Shown piece after piece: positions 8,786 to 17,800 of a DNA stretch of 62,840 nucleotides (position 1 is its first letter; the number at the start of each line of letters is the position of its first letter). The stretch covers positions 1-62,840 of the forward strand of contig LUZK01000072.1 of assembly GCA_001603595.1 (NCBI GenBank), written 5' to 3'. The DNA is from Bacteroidales bacterium Bact_19. GTDB lineage: Bacteria; Bacteroidota; Bacteroidia; Bacteroidales; ML635J-15. Both the position numbers and the translations under genes were made by a program. The notes beneath the pieces were generated by a model. The model ran no database searches. It had not been told where the DNA came from and saw only the letters and a program-made list of their open reading frames with translations.

Positions 8786-9994
8786 CTATTTAAAGATTTT
8801 CTGTGTGATGTTTAAGTTTGGTATGGAAACAATATATACACCTCCGGAAAGTTTGGAGATGTTAATGCTGCTATTAGTGTTTTCAATAATATTTTCAAGA
8901 ATTAATTTTCCTGTTATATCGTAGATTTTTACTAAGCCGATGTTTTTCTCGGAGGAGATTATTAGATTATCGTTTTCTATGTTTAAATGAACAAAAATTT
9001 TATTTTGAATTATTGAAGTTGGATTTACATTAACAACAACTGTTTTTATAACCTGATTTCCAATTGCGTCGTTTACTGTCACATAATAATAAGTTGTTTC
9101 AAGTGGGGCAACAGAAACTGTTTGTGTATTCAAAGTGTTTCCTTCAATGTTCCATTCGAAATTGTAAGGTTGAACGCCGCCTTTAACAAGAGCTTTTAGT
9201 TCCACACTTTCACCAGCAGTAATGTCATAAGATTGTTGAATTTCTTCTTCGAAAGGAATTGAAGTACCCGAACCTCCGTTAATATCGTCGAGGCAGAAGT
9301 ATGAAGGTGTGTTTGGTCCCCAATCTCCAAAATCGCTGGTATAAACACTAAATGTGAGACTATCGGCATCTCCTGTCCATTGCATATCTATAAAAGTCCA
9401 ATCATTTAGTTTTAAAGGCTCGATATTTTCAAATCTGTAATCAGCAAGGATGAATTCTCTTGAAATTTCAGAATTGGTTGTAGTATTATAAGCTGTTATC
9501 ATCATTTTGTACCAGTGTTTTCCTGTTTGGTAAATATTGTCAGCATCCATATACAGCGAAGAATAAGTATTTAAAGAAATATACATTCCGAAAATTGTTT
9601 CTGCCATTTGGCTTCTGTCAATTTTAGCCGACACCGGAATAGGTTCGTAATTATTCATCCAGTCGCTCATAACGTATGCAACGGCATAATTAGCAGAATT
9701 GTTGTTTCCTGAGCCGTTAGCCGATGAATATTCATTCAGGTATGAAAATGTTTCTGTATCGGTTTCATTAGTGTATGCAAAACCGTTCCAAGAATACATT
9801 CCTCCTCCCCAGTCGGTAAATTCGTTGTAAAATTTCATCCATTTACTCGTAAAGCTACCACTCATGTCCGAACCATTCCAGTGAGAGTTTGGTTCAAGGC
9901 TTAATTCTTCGAATTCAATTACATTCTGAGCAGAAATGCTCAAAACTCCAAAAGCAAATGCAGCAAAAAAGTTAAAAATTCTTTTCATTTTCAT
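8786..9994 (-). CDS. DUF4465 domain T9SS-exported protein under cobalamin riboswitch control
   Basis: Secreted or cell-surface protein of 402 residues. An N-terminal signal peptide ending near SISAQ is followed by a DUF4465-type domain (about 25-235: FEELSLEPNSHWNGSD, WNGFAYTNETDT, ILADYRFE, DWTFIDMQW, YFCLDDI). A PKD/Ig-like segment follows (about 245-325, PYNFEWNIEG), and a T9SS type A sorting domain ends the protein (KIYDITGKLI, KLSGGVYIVSI). DUF4465 proteins are, from memory, often encoded in B12-uptake loci of gut Bacteroidota. Here the gene lies directly behind a cobalamin riboswitch, which supports a role in cobamide capture at the cell surface (inference). It is a single-gene unit with a strong terminator. 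The start at 9994 gives MKMKRIFNFF; the overlapping upstream reading frame starts inside the riboswitch and was not accepted. Confidence 0.88.
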   Translation of the reverse strand: MKMKRIFNFFAAFAFGVLSISAQNVIEFEELSLEPNSHWNGSDMSGSFTSKWMKFYNEFTDWGGGMYSWNGFAYTNETDTETFSYLNEYSSANGSGNNNSANYAVAYVMSDWMNNYEPIPVSAKIDRSQMAETIFGMYISLNTYSSLYMDADNIYQTGKHWYKMMITAYNTTTNSEISREFILADYRFENIEPLKLNDWTFIDMQWTGDADSLTFSVYTSDFGDWGPNTPSYFCLDDINGGSGTSIPFEEEIQQSYDITAGESVELKALVKGGVQPYNFEWNIEGNTLNTQTVSVAPLETTYYYVTVNDAIGNQVIKTVVVNVNPTSIIQNKIFVHLNIENDNLIISSEKNIGLVKIYDITGKLILENIIENTNSSINISKLSGGVYIVSIPNLNITQKIFK

Positions 9995-10078
9995 TAAGAT
10001 TTAAGTTAAACATTTCAAACATCATCTCGACGTCAATGTTTTTTTGCAAGCGGGAAAAATGAATAATTTCTGTATTCA

Positions 10079-10106
10079 TTAAAGCCTTTGTTCCCGAAAG
10101 CTTTAA
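10079..10106 (-). promoter_or_regulatory. Hairpin between the riboswitch and its gene (possible expression platform)
   Basis: TTAAAGC (10079-10085) and GCTTTAA (10100-10106) form a perfect 7-bp stem just after the aptamer on the minus strand. Its loop contains CGGGAA, which could instead pair with TTCCCG about 40 bases further on. No U-tract follows, so translational control is more likely than termination. Confidence 0.45.
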
Positions 10107-10117
10107 AACTATTGACT

Positions 10118-10290
10118 TGTTATTGGCAGGTCTTCTGACTTGTTCCATGTTGTAATGCCTTCCCATTCCTATTTCGGAACAGTGGCGAAGATTTTACAAC
10201 ACTTTTTAGAACTTACAGCAGCGGGCACTGTTCAGGATTTTCACCTGATTCCCTCTTAGTTTCGGAATTTTTATTCCGAAAAACCAATAA
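10118..10290 (-). ncRNA. Cobalamin (AdoCbl) riboswitch
   Basis: Read on the minus strand, the closing P1 helix is TTATTGG (10290-10284) with CCAATAA (10126-10120). Inside are GGGAATCAGGTGAAAATCC, the GCCCGC core, CTGCTGTAAG (B12-box type) and, near the 3' end, GTCAGAAGACCTGCC. These are the conserved elements of class I cobalamin riboswitches in the right order. It precedes the DUF4465 gene by about 125 bases. When cobalamin is bound, expression of the downstream gene is expected to fall. Confidence 0.95.
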
Positions 10291-10409
10291 CACTACAAAA
10301 AAAATATAAAATTTATTATAAAAAAAATTTTTACAGCTTAATTTTTGAACAAGTTAAAATCTATAAGATTTCGGTTTTATGTGGAATTTTCAAAAAATAT
10401 TGTTAATAA

Positions 10410-10441
10410 TTCGGATATAGTTAAATCATTATTTAATTTTG
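10410..10441 (+). promoter_or_regulatory. Promoter for the ctp-pnuC-NR kinase operon
   Basis: TAATTTTG at 10434-10441 matches TAnnTTTG, and TTCGG at 10410-10414 is a weak -33-like box about 20 bases upstream. The first gene starts at 10475. Confidence 0.45.
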
Positions 10442-10474
10442 CTTGTTTATTTTATTTAAGAAAAAAATATAATT

Positions 10475-12076
10475 ATGATAAGGATAAAAATATTTTTGGT
10501 ATTACTGATTTCTATTCTTATAATCTCAGAAATTCGTTCTCAGGATGTAAGTTCAGAAACTGTTAAATTCAACAGATTACTTCAATTAATTGAAGCCACC
10601 TACGTGGATTCTGTAAATATGAATGAGTTGGTTGAGAAAGCAATAATTTCTATGCTAAAAGAAATGGACCCTCATTCATCATATATTAGTGCAAAAGAGT
10701 TAGAAAAAACAAGAGAACCTCTCGAAGGTAGTTTCGAAGGGATTGGTGTACAATTTCGAATAATTGATGATACTGTTACGATTACCGGAGTAATTAGCGG
10801 TGGGCCGTCTGAAAAAGTAGGAATAATGGCAGGAGATAGAATTGTTAGCGTTGATGGAGAAACCATTGCAGGTATAAAAATTACAAACGATGGCGTTGCA
10901 AAACGATTGAGAGGAAAAAAGGGTACTCAGGTAACAGTTGAAATTTTGAGGAGAGGTGAAAAGTCTCTTTTGAGTTTTGTTATTATTAGAGATAAAATTC
11001 CTTTATACAGCATTGATGCTAGATATATTACCGAAGACGGGATCGGATATATTAAACTCAATAAATTTGCGAAAACTACAAAGGAAGAATTGGATTCTGC
11101 ATTTACAATGTTTGTAAAACATGGCGTAAAAGATATTGTGCTGGATTTGAGTGGCAATACAGGCGGTTATCTTGATAAGGCTGTGGAATTAGTTGATGAA
11201 TTTTTGCAAAAGGACAAATTAATAGTATATACCGAAGGGCGTAAATTTCCAAGGACTGACTATAAATCAACCAAAAACGGAAGATTTTATCGCGGTAAAT
11301 TAGTTGTTATTGTTGATGAAGGTTCGGCTTCTGCCTCCGAAATAGTTGCCGGAGCTCTTCAGGATTGGGATAGGGCTGTTATAGTAGGGCGTCGGACTTT
11401 CGGTAAAGGACTTGTACAAAGAGAAATGATGCTCACCGACGGTTCAGCAGTGAGACTTACTATAGCAAGATATTATACTCCGACAGGAAGGTTAATTCAA
11501 AAACCCTATGAAGAAGGTTTTGATGAATATTCCCAGGATTTAACAAAAAGATTCAAACACGGCGAATTTCTTTACAAAGACAGTATACATTTTCCGGATT
11601 CTTTGAAATATAAGACTTTGGTGTTTAACAAGACTGTTTACGGAGGAGGCGGCATTATGCCTGATGATTTTATTCCGGTTGACACTACTGCTCGTTCTGA
11701 TTTTCATGTAGAAATTCTCCGTAAAGGAGTATTGTTTTCTTTTGTTAGCAGATATGTTGACAGAAACAGAACTGAACTTAAGAAAAAGTATCCCGATGTA
11801 GAAGCTTTCAGAAAAGGGTTCTATCCGGGAGACGATATCCTTGACGAATTAAAACAAGCTGCAATTGAACAAAAAATTAATCTTGATTCATTAAAAGAAG
11901 CTACTCCCGAACAAATACATAATCTCAAAATGCACCTTAAGGCTTTAATTGCAGGAGACTTATGGAAAAATAACGAATTCTGGAGAATTTATAACGAGAT
12001 AAATCCATTCTATATCCGAGCAATGGAGATTATTAAGGACGATAAATTATACAATTCTTTTTTAAAAGGTAACTAA
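10475..12076 (+). CDS. S41 family C-terminal processing peptidase
   Basis: Carboxyl-terminal processing serine protease acting in the periplasm. A signal peptide or N-terminal anchor covers residues 1-22 (ending IRSQ). An N-terminal helical part is followed by a PDZ domain at about 85-165 (GIGVQFR, GGPSEKVGIMAGDRI) and the S41 catalytic domain. The catalytic dyad is S285 in GSASASE and K310 in FGKGLVQ, with the 25-residue spacing known from Prc/CtpA. A C-terminal region of about 170 residues beyond the core is common in Bacteroidota members. Its stop codon overlaps the pnuC start (TAATG), so the two are translationally coupled. Why a protease is coupled to nicotinamide riboside uptake is unclear and may be only a chance operon. 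Confidence 0.92.
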   Translation: MIRIKIFLVLLISILIISEIRSQDVSSETVKFNRLLQLIEATYVDSVNMNELVEKAIISMLKEMDPHSSYISAKELEKTREPLEGSFEGIGVQFRIIDDTVTITGVISGGPSEKVGIMAGDRIVSVDGETIAGIKITNDGVAKRLRGKKGTQVTVEILRRGEKSLLSFVIIRDKIPLYSIDARYITEDGIGYIKLNKFAKTTKEELDSAFTMFVKHGVKDIVLDLSGNTGGYLDKAVELVDEFLQKDKLIVYTEGRKFPRTDYKSTKNGRFYRGKLVVIVDEGSASASEIVAGALQDWDRAVIVGRRTFGKGLVQREMMLTDGSAVRLTIARYYTPTGRLIQKPYEEGFDEYSQDLTKRFKHGEFLYKDSIHFPDSLKYKTLVFNKTVYGGGGIMPDDFIPVDTTARSDFHVEILRKGVLFSFVSRYVDRNRTELKKKYPDVEAFRKGFYPGDDILDELKQAAIEQKINLDSLKEATPEQIHNLKMHLKALIAGDLWKNNEFWRIYNEINPFYIRAMEIIKDDKLYNSFLKGN

Positions 12077-12669
12077 TGGATTGTATTGTATCGTGGATTG
12101 CTCAAAATTATATTGAGCTCCTTGCCGCATCTTTGGGAATAATAGGTATTTTTCTTCAGATTAAACAAAATCCATGGTATTGGTTTACCTCAATAATAAT
12201 GGTTGTTTTATATATTTTTGTGTTTTACTCTTCCAAATTCTATGCTGATATGAGTTTTCAGTTTTATTATCTTGGAGTGAGTATTTACGGCTGGTATCAT
12301 TGGATTACAGGGAAAACTCCGGTTTCAGAATCTAAAAATTATATATTACGCCTAAATCGCAGACAAATTGTTTTAAGTTTATTGTTAAGTTTAATTCTTC
12401 TAATTTCGATATATTTGATTTTAAAAAACTTCACCGATTCGGACGTCCCATTGGGCGATGCCTTTACAACAGCTTTGAGTTTTACGGCAACTTGGTTGCT
12501 GGCAAAAAAATATATCGAAAATTGGTTTTTCTGGATTGTTGTAAATATTGTTTCCACTATCTTATATGTTTATAAAGGATTGTATCCTACCGTTGTTCTT
12601 TTTACTATTTTAACATTGCTCGCGTTTGTAGGTTATCATAAATGGAAAAAATTTGAAGTCGTTCAATAA
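12076..12669 (+). CDS. pnuC: PnuC nicotinamide riboside transporter
   Basis: Inner-membrane facilitator for nicotinamide riboside (or a related vitamin precursor) of the PnuC/SWEET-like family. The 197 residues show about seven hydrophobic segments, and the family-typical aromatic stretches are present: QNPWYWFTS and YLGVSIYGWYHW. The final part, YVYKGLYPTVVLFTILT, also fits. PnuC relatives can carry thiamine or riboflavin (PnuT, PnuX), but the overlapping downstream gene is a nicotinamide riboside kinase, which favours nicotinamide riboside. Phosphorylation by the kinase would trap the substrate in the cell. It overlaps the protease stop by one base and the kinase start by 17 bases. Confidence 0.93.
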   Translation: MDCIVSWIAQNYIELLAASLGIIGIFLQIKQNPWYWFTSIIMVVLYIFVFYSSKFYADMSFQFYYLGVSIYGWYHWITGKTPVSESKNYILRLNRRQIVLSLLLSLILLISIYLILKNFTDSDVPLGDAFTTALSFTATWLLAKKYIENWFFWIVVNIVSTILYVYKGLYPTVVLFTILTLLAFVGYHKWKKFEVVQ

Positions 12670-13195
12670 AAATATTAAAATTGTTTTAACCGGACCGGAG
12701 TCAACAGGGAAGTCAACTTTAACGCGACTTCTTGCCGAAAAATACAATGCCCCGTTTGTTGATGAAATTGCCAGAGACTATCTTAATTCCCTTAATAGAA
12801 AATATGTATATAATGATTTAGTGGAAATTGCCAAAATGCAAATTCTCGCGGAAAAAAATCTTGAAAACAAGAACTCTCCGATAGTTTTTTTAGATACTGA
12901 TTTGATTGTAACAAAAATCTGGTTTTTACACTGTTATGGTAAATTTCCTTCATTTGTTGATAAACATTTGAAAAATAATAAGAATGTTTATCACCTGCTT
13001 TGTTATTATGATTTACCCTGGGAACCCGATCCTTTGCGAGAAAATCCTGATATACGCGATGTGTTGTTTGAAAAATACAGATTCGAGATTGAAAAATATT
13101 CATATCCTTACGGAATTGTAAAAGGAATTGGGATAAATAGAGAAGAAAATGCTTTAAAAATTATCCAAAAATATTTTCTAGAAAATAATATTTAA
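12653..13195 (+). CDS. NadR-type nicotinamide riboside kinase (AAA_28 ATPase)
   Basis: P-loop kinase of 180 residues resembling the C-terminal ribosylnicotinamide kinase domain of NadR, expected to convert nicotinamide riboside and ATP to NMN. The P-loop GPESTGKST is at 14-22, followed by FVDEIARDYL, typical of this domain, and FLDTDLIVT as the Walker B-like segment. The N-terminal adenylyltransferase domain of full NadR is absent, so it is a stand-alone kinase. The start codon is TTG at 12653, overlapping pnuC; there is no in-frame ATG before the P-loop. Together with PnuC it forms a minimal NAD salvage pair. Confidence 0.88.
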   Translation: MKSFNKNIKIVLTGPESTGKSTLTRLLAEKYNAPFVDEIARDYLNSLNRKYVYNDLVEIAKMQILAEKNLENKNSPIVFLDTDLIVTKIWFLHCYGKFPSFVDKHLKNNKNVYHLLCYYDLPWEPDPLRENPDIRDVLFEKYRFEIEKYSYPYGIVKGIGINREENALKIIQKYFLENNI

Positions 13196-13546
13196 AGACC
13201 GTTTTAATTACCTTAATGCTAAATTATATTGTTGAAATTTAATTTAATGATCAAAATACAATGCTTAGCATTTTTTATTTTACAATATTCATATTATAAT
13301 TTATTTTGTTAAGTTTAACGATAAGCATAAATTAAAGGACTAAAAATCTAAAAATTTAAAATGAATAAGATAACCTTATAGATACGATTGGCAATTTGAA
13401 AGATTTTAATATTACAAAATTATGTGGTTAATAATTTTTATTTTCTTTGATAATACTTGCTCTTAATTATATTTGAAAAAGAATTATTTTGCAAATATAT
13501 ATTTGGCAAATTTTATAAAAATTAAATGATAAATTGTTCATCTATA
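13196..13546. other. AT-rich intergenic stretch without a recognisable gene
   Basis: About 350 bases of very A+T-rich DNA between convergent genes. I see no convincing reading frame, RNA gene or repeat here; only the terminator at its right end (13547-13581) is recognisable. Confidence 0.5.
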
Positions 13547-13581
13547 ACAAAAAAGTAAGTCAATACGGCTTTCTTTTTTGT
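13547..13581. terminator. Bidirectional terminator between NR kinase gene and prs
   Basis: ACAAAAAAG-t-AAG (13547-13559) pairs with CTT-t-CTTTTTTGT (13569-13581) with one mismatch and a 9-base loop. The A-run and T-run arms suit termination on both strands of this convergent junction. Confidence 0.65.
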
Positions 13582-13599
13582 GGAAAATCAGAAAATACA

Positions 13600-14592
13600 T
13601 TAAACTATAAAACTGCCTGAGATACTTTGGAAATTATAAACTTTATTTATAACATCTCCAAAAAGATCACCAATGGATAAAACTTTTATTTTATCGGAGA
13701 GTTCTTTTTTTACAGGAATTGAATTTGTTGTAATTACTTCTACAAGTGAAGATTTATTGATTCTTTCATAGGCCGGACCTGATAAAACAGGATGAGTAGC
13801 AACAACACGAACACTTTTAGCACCTTTTTCCATCATAATATCGGCAGCCATTGAAACCGTTCCTGCAGTATCAACCATATCATCAACGATTATAACGTTT
13901 TTGTCTTTTACTTCGCCAATAACGAGCATTTCACCAACAACATTTGCTTTTTCTCTGGATTTATGAGCTATTGCCATACCACATTCGAGGAAGTGAGAAT
14001 AAGCTTTAGCTCTTTTACTGCCGCCCATATCCGGAGAAGCAATCACAAGATTATCGAGATTGAGGCTTTTTATGTAAGGAACAAAAATTGTTGAAGCGTA
14101 TATGTGATCAACAGGCACATTGAAAAAACCTTGAATTTGATCAGCATGCAAATCCATAGTCATAACTCTGTCAACTTTTGCTGCGGTTAATAAATCTGCA
14201 ACCAATTTTGCTCCGATTGCTACACGTGGTTGGTCCTTGCGGTCCTGTCGAGCAAAACCAAAGTAAGGAATTACCGCAACAACTTTATATGCCGAAGCTC
14301 TTTTAGCTGCATCAATCATTAGCATTAGTTCAAAAAGATTGTCAACAGGCGGAAAAGTACTCTGAATTAAGAAAACAGTACATCCTCTAACTGTTTCATC
14401 GAAGCTGGTGATAAATTCTCCGTCACTAAAGCGGGTTAAGGAGCTTTTTCCAAGGCTGTAGTTAACAATTTTTTCCGGATGATGACCGGCATCAAGATGC
14501 ATTTGCCTCTGACTTTTGTTGAAACCTGTTATTATCTCTTCGGCCAAAGCTTTGCTTGCTGAACCTGCAAAGAATTTTATGGGTGAGTGCAT
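13600..14592 (-). CDS. prs: Ribose-phosphate pyrophosphokinase
   Basis: Makes PRPP from ribose 5-phosphate and ATP, feeding purine, pyrimidine, histidine, tryptophan and NAD synthesis. Family motifs are VAVIPYFGFARQDRK, the metal-binding MDLHADQIQGFF (Asp where many homologues have Gly) and the PRPP-binding VIIVDDMVDTAGT. The open frame extends to 14628, but those extra 12 codons cover a promoter -7 box (14612-14619). ATG 14592, giving MHSPIKFFAG, is therefore the better start and yields 330 residues. PRPP is also a substrate for NAD salvage, which connects loosely to the convergent pnuC operon. Confidence 0.95.
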   Translation of the reverse strand: MHSPIKFFAGSASKALAEEIITGFNKSQRQMHLDAGHHPEKIVNYSLGKSSLTRFSDGEFITSFDETVRGCTVFLIQSTFPPVDNLFELMLMIDAAKRASAYKVVAVIPYFGFARQDRKDQPRVAIGAKLVADLLTAAKVDRVMTMDLHADQIQGFFNVPVDHIYASTIFVPYIKSLNLDNLVIASPDMGGSKRAKAYSHFLECGMAIAHKSREKANVVGEMLVIGEVKDKNVIIVDDMVDTAGTVSMAADIMMEKGAKSVRVVATHPVLSGPAYERINKSSLVEVITTNSIPVKKELSDKIKVLSIGDLFGDVINKVYNFQSISGSFIV

Positions 14593-14611
14593 ATCCTTAA
14601 TTTTTGTTGCA

Positions 14612-14643
14612 CAAAAATAAACTTTCAAATTTTTTTATCACAA
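14612..14643 (-). promoter_or_regulatory. Promoter for prs
   Basis: On the minus strand TTG (14643-14641), a 21-base spacer, then TATTTTTG (14619-14612) matching TAnnTTTG. The ATG at 14592 lies 20 bases downstream. Confidence 0.65.
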
Positions 14644-14805
14644 TTATTAATCAATATAAGACAAAAAACTTTTTAACAAGCTGTTGAAAAAAATATTTTT
14701 CTGTAACTACTTAAAAATCAGCGACATATTATTATTTATTGCTGAATGTTTTTTATTTTATAAAAAGTTAATAAATATTTAATCCAAAGTTCAGTGATTA
14801 TTAGC

Positions 14806-14813
14806 TATTTTTG
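14806..14813 (+). promoter_or_regulatory. -7 promoter box for the large T9SS surface protein
   Basis: TATTTTTG matches TAnnTTTG and lies 26 bases before the ATG at 14839. I cannot point to a convincing -33 box. Confidence 0.4.
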
Positions 14814-14838
14814 CATTTGAGGTAAATTTTTAATCTTT

Positions 14839-17800
14839 ATGAAAAAAGTATTTTTTGTTTTAGTTATAGTTTTGCTGTGTGCTAATTTTGTCGGATTTGG
14901 ACAAACAAATCCTAGTCCCCAAAATCTACCATATACTATGAATTTTTCTTCTTTACAGCATTCTTCTACTGTATATCCTGATGGGTGGCATGGATGGACT
15001 TTTTCTACATCGCCCGGTTCAAGTTTTAATACCGCTGCTCCAACTGCAGACAGAACTTTAACGGCTATTAGTACCGCTGCTACTAATTCAGGCAATGTTC
15101 ATAATTACGATGGAAAAATTGGTTTTTTGAACAATAATTCACTGGATCTAAGTATCGTCCTTGCAATTAATACAACAGGAAAACAAAACGTTGAAGTTAC
15201 TTATGATATCATGACTATTAGAAATCCTTATGATGGTTCCTCAAATACAAGGATTAACGAGGTAACTTTACAATATAGAATCGGGACTAGCGGAACATTT
15301 ACAAATTTAACGGGAATAGAATATCAAAACAATACTACAACCCAAACTGGTAGTGTTACTACACCACAAAATGCACAAACAAAGACAATAACACTTCCTG
15401 CTTCTTGTAATAATCAATCAGTTGTCCAATTGAGATGGGCATCAAGACAGGTATCCGGTAGCGGCTCGCGTCCAAGTTTTGCTGTTGACAATGTAAGCAT
15501 CACCGGGGTAGATATCTCTGCTTCCCCCACCATCACAGTATCGCCGACATCCTTAAGCGGATTTACTTATATTGTAGGTTTAGGCCCAAGTTCCGAACAA
15601 AGTTTTACTATCTCCGGGACAGATCTTACAGAAAATATAACTATTACTCCTCCTACAAACTATGAGATTTCTTTAACATCCGGAAGTGGTTTTGTTTCCT
15701 CTCCTGGTAATCTTACGTTAACACCTTCCGGAGGTAATGTTCCAAATACAACTATTTATGTTAGATTAAAGGCAGACCTTAGTGCCGGAAATTACAATAA
15801 TGAAAATATTGTTTGCAGCAGCAGTGGTGCTACAAGCCAAAATGTAAGCTGTAGCGGAACGGTTTCAATTTGGTGTTATGAAATTAATTTTGATGATGCT
15901 GCAAAGTGGACGGCTGGTAGTGCTGCTCTTACATCTTATGCAAGCGATCATGTATATTCTGAAGGTGTTTTAACTGCTACCGGAGGACCTGCCTTAAGAA
16001 ATACCACTTCCACTCAAGATGGCTATCCCGGAGCAATCGGAACTTATTCATGGAGATTGAAGGATGAGGCTGGAGTTAGTTGGGTTGCCACAATAGCTTC
16101 CGGAGGTGTTGGTGATTTTGAAATTGATTTAAGAAGATGGGATAACGACCCTTCTACAAATTTCGTTTTAAGCTATTCAATTGACGGCGGTAATAATTGG
16201 ACAATAGTTTCAACAATTAATAATACCACTCTTGATAATAGTTCTGCCTGGAAAACATTTTCAGGAACGATTAATTCCGGTAACAATAACATCAAAATTC
16301 GTTTAACTTCTTCGGTTACCACTGAAAGAATCATGGTGGATAATCTCAAGTGGACTTGTTATGATGAAAATTGCGAAACTCCTACTATTAATGTTTCATC
16401 TTTAATTAGCTCTTCTGTCACGGGGAACTCTGCAGAAATATCTTTTACCAAAGGAAATGGAACTTACACTATAGTCCTTGCCAAAATGGGATCTCCGGTT
16501 GATGCAATACCTTCTGATAATACGACATACAACGCAGGTCCTTATGGCGACGGTGATGAAATCGGTACCGGAAATTTTGTTGTATATTCTGGAAATGGGA
16601 ATACTTTTAATCTTTCAGGGCTTACAGGAGGAACTACATATTATCTAAAGGCATTTTCTTATAATTGTTCTTCCGGTAATGAACTTTATTATACCGGAGG
16701 ATCACCGGCAACACATAATTTTACAACTTTAGTTTCTCCGGTTACAAATTTAAAAGTAGTTTGTACTGATAATAATTCAGCTGTTATTTCCTGGACAAAT
16801 CCTTTGGGTAATTTCGACGGAGTTATTATTGGTATAAGGCAGAATACTTTAGCTCCGCATTCTTTAAGTGCCGATCCTTCGACTTTAAATGCTAACTCTA
16901 TTTTTGGATCAGGAACTTCTTATGGTGCCGATAATACAAGTTTTGTTGTTTATAAAGGAACCGGGAATTCTGTTACTGTAACAAATCTAGTAGCAGGCGA
17001 AACCTATTCTATTAAAGCCTATGTATATTCAGGTACTTTATATTCATCAACACAACCAACTACAACAATTTCAAATCTTGGAGTGCCCAAAGTGAGCAAC
17101 GTTATTCATAATGATGCAGATCAAAAATCTTCGATAAGTTGGGCAAATCCTGCTTCGGGATGTTATGACGAAATTCTTGTTATTGCTCGACAGGGAGCTT
17201 CTGTAACGTCAATTCCAACAGGTGATGGATCAGGATATTCTGCCAATTCGGTTTTTGGTTACGGTACACAAATTAATGCAGGAGAGTATGTTTGTTATAA
17301 AGGCACATCAAATAATTTTCTTCTTACAGGTTTAACAAACGGACAAACTTATTATGTCAAAATTTTTGTCAGAGTAGGGATGTCATGGTCCGAAGGTGTT
17401 GAAATTCTATTGAATCCGATTGCGATAACTTTATTGGAGTATGGTGATTTAGCTGTTTTGGCCGTTAATACAAATGGAACTGTTGGTGATGAATTTACAG
17501 TTGTTTCTTTTGTTGATATTTTGCCAAATACTGCAATAGATTTTACTGACAATGGATATGAAAGAAAGTATGAAGGATTTTGGGGTAATACAGAAGGTGT
17601 GTTGAGATTTGCCAGACAAAATTCAGTATTATCAGCAGGTAAAGTCATTACTTTTGAAGTGATTGGTAATGTTATTAATCCTGTTTTAGATAGCAATTGT
17701 AATGTATATGTTGATGGACTGCTTGATAACTCTAATTGGACCGCACAGAGTATAGGAGGTTCAGGTATTGGTGGATTTAATTTTAACGACAGTGATCAAC

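Noticed and set aside
9972-10166. 64-residue open frame upstream of the DUF4465 gene on the minus strand
   Set aside because: Its start and first codons lie inside the cobalamin riboswitch and the composition is not protein-like. It is explained by the RNA element and leader.
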